A stretch of 64,000 nt of DNA from Timema cristinae. Its lineage: Eukaryota; Arthropoda; Insecta; Phasmatodea; Timematidae. Shown piece after piece: positions 46,771-57,413 of the stretch. The DNA is taken from positions 4,267,993 to 4,331,992 of the forward strand of contig JBCFYV010001001.1 in NCBI GenBank assembly GCA_039000515.1, given 5' to 3'. The translations under genes and the position numbers were made by a program. The first letter of the stretch is position 1. Every line of letters begins with the position of its first letter. The notes beneath the pieces were generated by a model. It searched no databases and was not told where the DNA came from. It saw only the letters and a list, made by a program, of their open reading frames with translations.

Positions 46771-48314
46771 AAAATAGATGGTCAGATAGTTCCTATTTGT
46801 AGACAAGAATGATTTTTACCAACCAGCTGTTTTACCCACGACGTTTAAACCTCCAATTATTTAGTTGTTACTTGTTTACCATAAAACCAGACTAGACGAG
46901 ACTAGCGCCTTTTTCCACGTGCTCACTTATTTCCTTTGTATAAAAACACACGTAAGGGTTCGTTTGTGTACAAGAATAATATATTTTTCTAAATTAATTC
47001 ATGTTTTATTTTAAAATCACCATTTGGTTTATCGAAGCCTTATTTATATATTTGTACTAGAAGAGGAATTTTTGGAAACTTGTCAATGTATATTTACTGA
47101 TTCAATTTTTGCTTTGATCCTGAGAAAAAGCGGTAAACTTTTAAATAGGAATTTGTAGACAAACTTGTAATGAATAGTCAGCCCTCCTTTTGCTGGCTGT
47201 AAGTATTAGGACGAAATGCCCCGCCAAGGAAACGCTAAATCTTCCGTTTATTTTATCTGTAAATCTCGTTGTGCAGTAGATTGTAAACAACGCCACCAAG
47301 AGAACATCGCTTGAAAAGACCAAAGAAAATAAATAAGTCTTGCCTCGAATGGTAAACATTCCTTTTAACGAAGAAAACCAAGATATATATTTATAATGTA
47401 AGCGTTAAAAAAAAGGACATATTTTAAAAATATATTTTTTATTCAAACCATAACATTATAAAAACCGTGATTTGGTTACGGCTTTGTGAACCATTTTAGA
47501 AACAAACATTACGATTTTAATAAATAGTGCATAGCGTATAATATAAAATCATATAAACATGGTTATTTTTTAAAATAAGCAAAAGGAACATAAAAATTGA
47601 ATGACAGTGCAAAGAACGTTATCAAATTAGTTTAGTTAATTTTCAATCAGCCAGTCAAATTCATTACCTGCATATAAAAATTAAATTAATCTAATTAAAT
47701 AATAAAGCAGATTCGATTTGAACAAATTATTTTTTTTAAACCTTACAAATGACTTTCTTGGTCTTGCTGGAAAGTGTTGTTTGACCAATCTTGGGTATTT
47801 AAAGTCACTTTCTATCAGCACACGAATTACAAACCAACAAAATCCTAGAACAATGCTAATTTTCTCTTTGATTGATTTTTTAAGCCACACTAGTAGTTAA
47901 GGGCGTTTCACGAAATATAGGGGGGGGGGAGGGGCATGAACCAGTGTTTTCCCAACTCTAAACATTTCGAAATTAGAAAAATTCCCAAGTAGCAAAGGAG
48001 AGTACAAAAAGGGCAATGTTGAGAAGGGGTGGGGGGAGAGCAGGAGGCTCCCAGATTTTTTTTTAGATTTGGGGTGATAATCAAGTCTTGAACCGAGCTT
48101 TTAAGCAACTGTATTTTTAATTTTATTTATTTATTTGTTCATACTGGAGTTTTAAAGCTACAAGGCTTTTTCAGTGCATAAGTAAATAACTTATTTATTT
48201 CAGTTTACCTGAATCTGAGCTAAAGATCCAAATGAGCTTGAATATATTTATTTAGATTTGCAGATATTGTTCAAATCATGTGTTTTAGATTAAAAAATTT
48301 AACTGACTTAATTA
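46771..48314. other. Intronic, no feature recognised
   Basis: AT-rich. Short chance frames on both strands and a G-run at 47921-47929. Confidence 0.5.
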
Positions 48315-48948
48315 CAGCGGCTTCCAACATTTTGTTGTTTATAACAACAAATATTCTCTCTTTTGGCGACCCTTTGATAAATTAAAAGCGTTCAAATTCT
48401 AGTTTTTAAGTTTTTTTCACTGTGTATTACTACCTGCCCGGGCAATCTACAGCTAACTACACCAGTGGGATAGATAAAATTTAGAGGAAATGTACACTTA
48501 TTGGCTTGGAGGTATATTAGAATAAACTACCCCTGGCCAGAATTAAAATCCTTATTTCACCTTCACCAACAAACCAAACCAAAAGAGCGTGTCCACTAAT
48601 GCTTGTTTTAATTAATATAAATTGCTTATAATAATGATTATATGCGACTAATATGTAATAAAAGAGAATCAACAATCCCGGGGTTGGGGGATGATTTTAT
48701 ACAATGCTAGCAGCATTACAAGTCTGCCACAGTAAACCAAGTCAGCAAGAAGCTATCAGAATAGAATAGCCGAAAGGAACCTAAGCAGTAACTTGGTAGT
48801 TTTTAGCACTTCAACAAATTACGTTTCTACTAGAATTACGTATCTTCCTGTAATCATTAAAATCCTTGAAAAAGTAGATATAAAGCTAAAACCTCTATAT
48901 TGTGACCCCACCAAGAACAGGCTGCGACCCCCAAGTTGGAAACCGCTG
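48315..48948. mobile_element. hAT-like non-autonomous element, 634 bp
   Basis: Inverted ends CAGCGGCTTCCAAC and GTTGGAAACCGCTG with GGCGACC / GCGACCCCC just inside, a pattern common in hAT elements. Flanks CTTAATTA and ATTTATTA could be a decayed 8-bp duplication. A worn SINE-A (reverse) lies inside at about 48420-48590. No transposase. Confidence 0.75.
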
Positions 48949-50671
48949 ATTTATTATAACACACTTGGAAGCAATATTTAACTAATAGTTAGCTCCCTGA
49001 GATGTAGAACTCGCTCGTCATTTTATCGATACCCGCTTCATAACCTCATGGAAGTTGCCCTAAAATGTTAATACTAGTACGTGAATAAACTATTTAAAAC
49101 ATATTGTAATTTAGCGTGTGAGGGTGAAGGGGCTTCCCATGACAATTTATTAAATCACTTATGATAAATTCGAAATCAGCACTCTAAACAACATGATTAT
49201 ACGAAATTTCATGCAAATTGAACACAAATAACGAATTCGAGAATGTACCACAAATTTGAAAATGTTAAAGAGTGAAAAAGAACTTATTTTTTGTTTAATG
49301 TAGTCTTCATAACCAAGTGAAAAATTATAAGAGTTATAACAATGTAACACAGTCCTATTACTCCTCTTCCTTCATTGTTGCTTTGAGCCTATTTAAATTG
49401 CTTTAATGAAAGCCTATTTTAATAAAAATGATATACATAAGTTCAATTCAAACTAGTATGGATACTTGATAGAAAAATTAATGTGTATTTCAGAAGTCGA
49501 ACACTAACACTAATCTTAATGTTCTCATTTTATCAGTCAGAGCTTTCGATAAGAAAACAATAAAAGTTGCGTAAAATTCACTGTATTTATGCCTTCAAAA
49601 TTTAATAAAGCCCTAATTAAGGCATTGGCTGTACAACATATGATAATTTGAATAATAAAACTGCGACAGTCTAGCAGCCACGAAAGTCACAGATAAAAAC
49701 ACTAAACCACAAACAAAACAGTGGCTGACAATGCTGCCACTTCAATCATTGTTGGCTGAGTGAAATTTTGCTACTGGGCAGCTCATGTTCCCTTATAATT
49801 CGTTTCCATACCTCATTCTGCATACACTCACCAGCTGTTGTCTCTACCTGCTGACAACGGCGCTACTAGACTACTTGATTAACTAAGATCGTTACCATTT
49901 ACTAAACAAGGAATATCCTTTAAAGGTTTGATTTTTGAAGTTGGGATTTTTTGTAGAGTAGGGATCAACAGTTGAAAATGTTTAATTGGTTTGTACAAGT
50001 CTCTGGTTAAGGACTTTCATAATAGAAAGTAATGGGGTTCAGAATAAGACTAAAATTTCCCAAATCCAGATCTCAAATCTCACAAAATTCTCATCTTTTC
50101 AAGCTTTTAACCAAAATTGGGGGAAGGGGGAGGAAACCCCCAACTCCTAGTAGTATAAATCAGGTCAAGTTAAACTTACTCAAGCCTGAAATCCTATTTT
50201 TGGAAATGTTGTTCCAAGCTATAATAGACTATATTGCATAAGAAAGTTTGTAAGATTGTGCCGTACCATTTATCCCTGACAGAAAACAAATCGTAAATAC
50301 ACCCCAAACAATCTGGATGAATGGTTTTTACGACGTTGGTTCGTAATCTGGTCCACGTAAATATAAAACCAACCATTTTGTTATCGTCGGATCTCGGCCG
50401 GAGCGGTATTTCTGTTCTATGTCAACGTTGAGAGCTAGCCTCTTTTAGTGTCGACTGGCGGCAATTGCCCCTGCAATAAAATACGCGTGACATGTTTCCC
50501 GTGTAAGATCAACTTGACGGAGGAGCGTCTGATTCAGGAGTCCGGAGTTGTAAACCAGCCAGGGTCTAAAATATATCACTGTGAACATATATTAGCTTGT
50601 TCCCGTTTGCTGGATAATACTACTGTTTTGGGGTCTTGTTGTAGTGTTTGTTGAATATTTAAGCTAATATG
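48949..50671. other. Intronic, no feature recognised
   Basis: A Cys-rich 68-codon frame at 50448-50654 has no ATG start and no recognisable family. No repeats were matched. Confidence 0.45.
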
Positions 50672-50752
50672 TACACTCAGTTTACCCTGAAAAGTAGCAA
50701 TCTTACCTTGAGTCATCACACTATTATCCTATCTTATAAGCTATATCATAGT
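50672..50752 (+). repeat. Single 72-bp-type unit
   Basis: GTAGCAATCTTACCTTGAGTC and CCTATCTTATAAGCTATATC match the array at 34.1-34.9 kb. A SINE-C starts right at its end. Confidence 0.7.
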
Positions 50753-51000
50753 AAGGTGTCGGACTTCTGTGCTGGGGTCCGGGGTTCAATCCCTCACCTC
50801 TGATAAGACGTGTATTAATCACAACTTGTGAATGTGTGGCATGCAGGGCTCCACCGTGGTTCGGATTCCACGTTAAACTGTAGGTCCTCCATTTTATCTC
50901 ACAATCACCCTACCATTACACATTAGCGTAAGTGCGTATAATCCGAACGGGTAGTAAGACACGGTGCTAATAATAATCATAATCATAATAATAATAATAT
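50752..51000 (+). mobile_element. SINE-C, head slightly truncated
   Basis: From TAAGGTGTCGGACTTCTGTG (A-box remnant) through B-box GGGGTTCAATC to tail GAACGGGTAGTAAGACACGG and AAT/AATC repeats. Confidence 0.92.
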
Positions 51001-51469
51001 ACTATAGTATAATAATGCAAAGTAAGCTTTTTAGTTTACAGGGTAAACCAAGGGTACATTGCAAAACACAAAACGTGTTTTATTTAAATTAATAATATGA
51101 CTATTAATAAGTGTAGCCATTACTCCTGAAAAACTTAGTGGCAACATAGCTTTGAGTGTTTTTAATATAATTAACGCGAGCTCTAGGGATAAAATAACTG
51201 TGCGAAAAGATCAATAACATTTAGAAGACAAAATAACTTTGACTGATACAAACCGAAGCATACTAATACAAACTTTTGGTAGTCAAATTTTTGTAATAGT
51301 TTTCAAAACTCTTAAAACAAATTATTTATTTAAAAAAAAAGTCGGAGTACAGCAACCACGTATCTACGAATCCGCGTAAATCGAATTCGTGCAAGTCGAA
51401 GACTTACCGTATCGTGTATTCGGAGCTTGTTCTAGGTCGAGAATGAAATCTCCCCCGCACACCTAACTC
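51001..51469. other. Intronic, no feature recognised
   Basis: AACCACGTATCTACGAATCCG near 51355 hints at a pogo-type end, but no partner was found. Confidence 0.4.
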
Positions 51470-52238
51470 TGCCGGGACTAGATGGAGAGTGTGACTAAGT
51501 GCTGTGACGTCATGTTCTAGGTGTCTCCGGGCTGGACGGGAGAGATGGGGTCCCAGGGGAACTGGGACTAGATGAATAGTGTGACTAAGTGCTGTGACGT
51601 CATGTTCTAGGTGTCTCCGGGCTGGACGGGAGAGATGGGGTCCCAGGGGAACCGGGACTAGATGAAGAGTGTGACTAAGTGCTGTGACGTCATGTTCTAG
51701 GTGTCTCCGGGCTGGACGGGAGAGATGGGGTCCCAGGGGAACTGGGACTAGATGGAGAGTGTGACTAAGTGCTGTGACGTCATGTTCTAGGTGTCTCCGG
51801 GCTGGACGGGAGAGATGGGGTCCCAGGGGAACCGGGACTAGATGAAGAGTGTGACTAAGTGCTGTGACGTCATGTTCTAGGTGTCTCCGGGCTGTACGGG
51901 AGAGATGGGGTCCCAGGGGAACTGGGACTAGATGGAGAGTGTGACTAAGTGCTGTGACGTCATGTTCTAGGTGTCTCCGGGCTGGACGGGAGAGATGGGG
52001 TCCCAGGGGAACCGGGACTAGATGAAGAGTGTGACTAAGTGCTGTGACGTCATGTTCTAGGTGTCTCCGGCTGGACGGGAGAGATGGGGTCCCAGGGGAA
52101 CCGGGACTAGATGAAGAGTGTGACTAAGTGCTGTGACGTCATGTTCTAGGTGTCTCCGGGCTGGACGGGAGAGATGGGGTCCCAGGGAACCGGGACTAGA
52201 TGAAGAGTGTGACTAAGTGCTGTGACGTCATGTTCTAG
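51470..52238 (+). repeat. 90-bp tandem array duplicating an intron-exon boundary
   Basis: Eight full 90-bp copies start at 51521, 51611, 51701, 51791, 51881, 51971, 52061 and 52150, and the ninth is the real exon at 52239; a partial copy precedes them at 51470-51520. Each unit is 54 bp of collagen coding sequence plus 36 bp of intron containing TGACTAA (branch-point-like), the CRE octamer TGACGTCA and the acceptor TTCTAG. No unit has a donor after GATG; reading on from the coding part meets an in-frame TAA after five codons. Copies differ by a few substitutions (T/C in AACYGGG, GAA/GGA after GAT) and one-base losses in the 52061 and 52150 units. Confidence 0.93.
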
Positions 52239-52391
52239 GTGTCTCCGGGCTGGACGGGAGAGATGGGGTCCCAGGGGAACCGGGACTAGATGGTATACCT
52301 GGAAGGAACGGGCTGGATGGTCTCCCGGGACTGGACGGGACTCCGGGACTCAACGGGATTCCTGGGACGCCCGGGACAAACGGGACTGATG
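52239..52391 (+). CDS. Collagen exon 2, last of nine tandem copies of its own 5' boundary
   Basis: This exon is 153 bp (51 codons), phase 1 to phase 1. It reads as 17 Gly-X-Y triplets beginning [19 protein letters not shown] and ending [10 protein letters not shown], with one Asn-Gly-Thr sequon. The acceptor is TGTTCTAG at 52238 and the donor G|GTGGGT at 52392. Its first 54 bases, together with the preceding 36 intron bases, are repeated head-to-tail upstream, starting at 51521. Only this last copy runs on into the rest of the exon and a donor, so it is taken as the real exon. The upstream copies end in GATG followed by intron sequence without a GT donor. The triplet pattern is unbroken across the exon. 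Confidence 0.88.
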
Positions 52392-52705
52392 GTGGGTAGA
52401 TAATCTAACAGGACATGTTCTTATCGTTACTACAGTCTTAACATTTCTTAAGTTGGTGTTCCTCCTTGGTGATGACGTTAAACAGAAAACAAATGAATGC
52501 TATATCAAAAATACACTATATTCATGGAGAAGAGCCGTTGTTCGCATGTTTCATGACGTCAGTCTCGCAATATATTTTAAAATTAAAACAAATACAACTG
52601 AGCACAATCCAATATTCATAGAAAGAAACTTAAAACAAATAATAAAAACATAAATTTTTACGATGAAGATTGATAACATTTTACAATATTATTGTTATTT
52701 TATAT
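52392..52705. other. Intronic, no feature recognised
   Basis: One further TGACGTCA octamer (sense CATGACGTCAG) at about 52554. No other feature. Confidence 0.45.
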
Positions 52706-52792
52706 TAAAAGTGTCAGCTGCAGATCACTTGACTTGACGTATGAATACTTCAAAGTAGATCTAGTAGCTGTCCTGGCTGTCACATGAACATT
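52706..52792. mobile_element. MITE-D copy 4
   Basis: AAAAGTGTCAGCTGCAGATC and TTGACGTATGAATACTTCAA, ending in TAGTAGCTGTC. Confidence 0.62.
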
Positions 52793-53328
52793 GGACTGTA
52801 AAAGCCTTTGTGTGTCCGATAGAACCAACAGATATTTTATCTCTAGGGCTTGGATTGGCGGTCAGAGCTCCTCCTTCCTTCTCAGATCCAGTCACGTCCT
52901 CAAGGTCTGCATTAAACATCCACAGTCTTGTCTGGAGCTCACAAAGTGGAGTCACTTGGAGATGAACGTCATCTTTCTTTCTTGTGTTCAGAACTACCTC
53001 CCCTCTCAAACAAGTGGTAACACCGAGCTTTATCTTCCATCCCTTGTGGTCACGTGGTTAGACGCGTGTGAGGTAGGGGTTAAAAGCCCGGGATGGATGT
53101 TCTGAGAGTCCCCCCCTCCCCCTCACCTTACACGCAAATTTGATACATTTTCTCTTATTTCTTACTCTTTCTCTCTCTACCCCAATAATGGGTATTATAT
53201 ACGGGTATCTCGGAATAGTGGTAATAGTAAAACTATCGTTTTATCAAAAATCTCAACCATCCTTGATAATTGGCACTAGGGACCTACTGAAACACTGACA
53301 AACATTGATTTGGTTTAATAATTGTGTC
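52793..53328. other. Intronic; possible decayed SINE-A at 53040-53200
   Basis: GTGGTCACGTGGTTAGACGCG at 53046 resembles a SINE-A head, and TACACGCAAATTTGATACAT at 53129 a body piece. The rest is unrecognised. Confidence 0.4.
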
Positions 53329-53433
53329 ACCCGCTTCGGTGGCCACATAGTCTAGGGTGTCACCTTCGAAATTGACTGATGGCCTGATGACGGGAATATC
53401 GGGGTTAAATTCTGGTCGGGTGCACAAAGGGAC
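53329..53433 (+). mobile_element. SINE-A head only
   Basis: ACCCGCTTCGGTGGCCACAT, then GGGGTTAAATTCTGGTCGGG (decayed B-box). It breaks off at GTGCACAAAGGGACG. Confidence 0.82.
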
Positions 53434-53437
53434 GCGG

Positions 53438-53515
53438 CAGTTGACCTAAAGTCGTTTGGCCTAAAATTGAAACCAAAAGGTATTTGGCCTAAAGGCATTT
53501 GGCATAAAATGTAAA
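53438..53515 (+). repeat. TTTGGCCTAAA short tandem motif
   Basis: Four spaced copies of TTTGGCCTAAA-like sequence; such motifs are seen at the ends of some insect repeats, but no element could be bounded. Confidence 0.5.
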
Positions 53516-53520
53516 TTTAA

Positions 53521-56500
53521 AACCTTCGGGTATCTTCGGAAATTAAAAAGTACAGTTAGTTGTTTCATTTGGATATAGACAGCACAACTGATGCGAGATA
53601 GTTACAATATTTCTAAAAACATTGACTAATCTCCTACACACAGATTAACACCAACAAACCTATAATCTTAATTCTACAAACAAACAAAAAAATAGATCAG
53701 TAGTTCAAAAAGAACTATACCACCTTTTTTATGTATAAATTTCCGATATTATTTTCATGTTAGTATATCTCATGGTCATAAGGTTAATAGGAATTAAGAT
53801 ATTAGCAAAAAATAGTTTTTTAAAAACACCATTTTCAGCACCGTTTACGCGCGGTAAAATTGTATGCATACAATCGAATTATGGGGGCTTTTGACAACTT
53901 ATTTAGGAAGGCAAAATGAAAGTGGAAACCAATATTCAACCCACCCACTTTAAATATTTCTGAAGTGACGCCCGATTTTCGTTTGAAGTTACTGGACTAA
54001 AGCAATGTTAACTCTATTTGAACATATTTTTATATCTATTGTATAAATAAATGTATATAATAGTTACGTGTGAAATAAGTTTAGCCAGTGGATATCATAA
54101 CTTAAATTATGGTTTTGACTAAATCCTTAACTCTATTATTATTATTGTTAGTATTATTATTATTAGATTAAAATTTATGTCGTTTTGTTTTTTCAAACAG
54201 TGTAGCTATTTTTACTACGCTGATATTAACATGGGTCATGTTCACACAATAATGCCCTTGTTTAAAAAGTAATACTTATTTACTTCCTAATAATTAGCAA
54301 AGCATTCTCATGATTTATTTCAACTAATACACTATTATATATATTTTAGCAATAAAACCCGTTGTGCAAAAAATACACAGAGTTTTATGAAACTGTCGTT
54401 GGTATTTTTTAAATTCTTTATGAACTTCATGAAACGTAAAAATACAAAATGCAGAAGCGTTTACAGGATGATAACTTCCCAGGGCAAGAAACACGTACGA
54501 TGTAAGCAAGTGGATCTCCGAGATGTCAATGGCTGCTTCAGAGGCCGGAGGGAAGCTAATAGCGGAGCAAAGATTTCTCTCGGATAGTGATAGAGTACAG
54601 TCGTTGACACACACTTCCACTATTGGGGGAAGGGGGGCGGTATAATTGAAATAACAAGTACAAACAATATTTTATGACATACGATATGTTACATACAAAT
54701 TAAATTACCCATTGATGGGTGTCATGGTGAATTCTCTATGTATACACTACTATACCAAAACATTGATCAAGTGGTAAAGAAAGAAAGCAAAATGTACAAT
54801 TAATTAGGCTCATCATAAATAGCCCCTTTAGCTAATATCATTTTGAGAGTTAATTAACACACAAACAACGAGCTGTCTGATTCTCTGAGCTTCATATTAA
54901 TATTAATTGAGCTTTATGAAGTGATATTAGAAAGCATATAATTAACTTAATCAGACTGTCAACATTGAGTAGTGAATTCCCACAAATAGAGGAATTAGGC
55001 ATCTAAAAAAAGTTCAAAGGTTTTAAACTGGCCGCTCCTGCACAGCAATAGGATAACTTTAAAGTTACAAAGGCTCATAACAAAGTTCATAACAAACAAA
55101 CTCGTTAAGTGCATAGCTATAATAATTCAGTACACCAGCCAATTAATTCTAATGTTAACTCATATAGCTCTATTACTCCTATATATACCTGCCAGGTTAC
55201 TAAGTGACAGCCTTTATACCGTTTCTTGCCTATATGAGCTCGTCTATCAACTGCTAGAACGTCAAGGCCAAAGGTAGGGGGCGACTAACAAGATCCCCTA
55301 TATTAGGGAAAGTTTAGTCCTAATTAGGACTGCACTGATTAAACATAGTGTCTCGGAGATGCCCCCTATCAAAACTTGCTAGAAAAGTTTACACTATAAT
55401 GCGGCCGCAACCTTTCAAGGAATCTTAAGCCGCCTAAGAGTTGTTAAATACAGACATTTACAAGTGCCTTGAGAGGCCTGCCTTGAACACTTCTGGCGAA
55501 CAAGTAAAATTTGGAGTGCTCATAAGCAAGGAGAACACGAGACAATTGACTTGGGCAAAGACCTAATTAGGCCACGAATAGCAAATAGCTAACCCCTAGT
55601 TTCTTGGCGCTGACGTTAGCCTAGTAAAAAGGAAGACTGTGTGTATCAACTTGCAAAATGACATTTGAGGAGTTGCTCGGCCAAACACACAACATAATAT
55701 AACTGTTTTACTATTATGTCGATCATTATACTCCAGGCCTAGGCTATTAACATTATTGTAAGCCTTATAAAGCTAAATAATTATACATGTTAGAGAATTA
55801 AAATATATGTTGTGAAGAAACACAATCAGAATTTTTTTTAACTAATAATATTATAAAAATATTAACTTTTTTTTATCTGAGCACCTAACTAAATAAACAT
55901 TTTTTTTTACAATAAATACTTAAAATAATATTGGATATAACAGAGATAATATATAATGCTATAATTCTCTGATCTGTTCCACAGTGACAAACTTCAAACA
56001 GTAAATGAAAAGATGAATCAGTTTTAATTGCCTCTAAGCCCTAATTATTAGTTTATAATGTTTAGCAGTTATAAAAAAATTCTCAAATTTTTCAGGTAAA
56101 AGGATTTGCATAATTACTACCACATGTTTACCAACTACCAAAATAAAATCTGATTGAACAGATAGCCCGCCTCTATTAGTACTTTGGATATACTTATTAC
56201 ATTTACATTTACTTTTTTTGCTTAGCAATAAATAAGTCATCACATTTGGTTTTGTTGGATAGTTTAAAACTAACATAACTCCATATATAATTATTTAAAT
56301 CCAGAGACTTAAAACTTAATATTTACTAAATAATCTTATCCCCTCCACCAAAGCCCCCCCCCCCCCCCCCCCGTTCAAATGTTGGCCTGGATACAGCCTC
56401 TTCAAAGGGGGTCCGCTACTGTAGAGAGTAGTAAAACACGTTTTAATATACAGTTCGGATACCCCAGTGGGCTTTACATCGCTAGAAATACATTCTGACA

Positions 56501-57232
56501 TCATTATCTACATTTCAGATGAGCGAGATCAAATACAAGCACTTACTCAGTTATTACCGTTTCAAAATGAATACCTAGCATCTGTTGACCGCGTGCGAGA
56601 GAGAGATAGAGTAGTGGAGGTCGGTAGTTCCTGTCCCCTCCGTAAGATCGCTCGACTTCTCAGTACTCACTCGAATGAGAATCTACTTACATCTTAGTTA
56701 ATATCTAATTACTATCTCCTTAATGAAGATATGAGGTTGTTGAAACACACCGGAGCCGGATGGAAGATGACTGCACCAAGCCCTGGTACAGCTCAAATTG
56801 CCCTCACAGCTTATTATTACTACTAGGGCTGAATCAAACCCACTGTTTACCCAATCCGACTCTTCATTTTATATGCGATTTCCGACTCTCCAATTCAAAT
56901 TTGGTTCCTGGGTGAGAAAAAAAATCAACATGAGAGGAAATATAAATAGTAAATGAATTATTATAACATTCATTTAAGTGTTAAATAAATTTTGATTGTT
57001 AACTTTGTTTTATAATTATTTTGGGGCTCAACCACCAATAAGCAGTATTAGAGCTTAAAAACAAATTAAAATTCAATATTCGTAAACGTATAGTTAATTT
57101 ATATAATCTCTAATACTATATCTTCACGAATCCTTAATGTGCTGTAGAAGCTATCAAGGTTGTCAGTCAGGATCAAACCTCGACCTTAAGAACAGCGAAG
57201 ACAGCACAGTGATTAACAATTTGTGATTGCAG
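53521..57232. other. Intronic, no feature recognised
   Basis: Long AT-rich stretch with an (ATT)n-like tract at 54136-54165 and a run of 19 C at 56354-56372. No frame with a recognisable domain. Confidence 0.5.
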
Positions 57233-57285
57233 GTCGGCCCGGGACCACGGGGCCTCCAGGTCCACCGGGCCTAAAGGACCGAGAG
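57233..57285 (+). CDS. Collagen exon 3, with an apparent 1-bp deletion
   Basis: The exon is bounded by the acceptor GATTGCAG at 57232 and the donor G|GTAAGT at 57286. It starts GRPGTTGPPGPPG and then loses the triplet pattern at GGGCCTAAAGGACC. One more C there would restore GPKGPR and a 54-bp length, which is what the phase-1 neighbours require; the observed length is 53. The missing base is in a short C run, so a sequencing or assembly error is as likely as a true mutation. Collagen sense, splice sites and phase all place it in the same gene as the exons at 52.2 and 59.4 kb. Confidence 0.8.
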
Positions 57286-57413
57286 GTAAGTTTGAACTAC
57301 TGGCCGGGAATATCACTAGTTTAGCCATTTTTAATGGATGGAAATTAGTGGGAGTCGGGTGTGTTTAATTTACTTTGCATCATTTCAGAGCAAGAGCTTC
57401 CACTTATCCTGTT

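Noticed and set aside
50448..50654. Cys-rich 68-codon frame
   Set aside because: No ATG start, no known family and no splice sites in phase with the collagen gene; probably chance.
52791..53105. 104-codon frame within an intron
   Set aside because: No ATG start, no domain, and its 3' part overlaps a decayed SINE.
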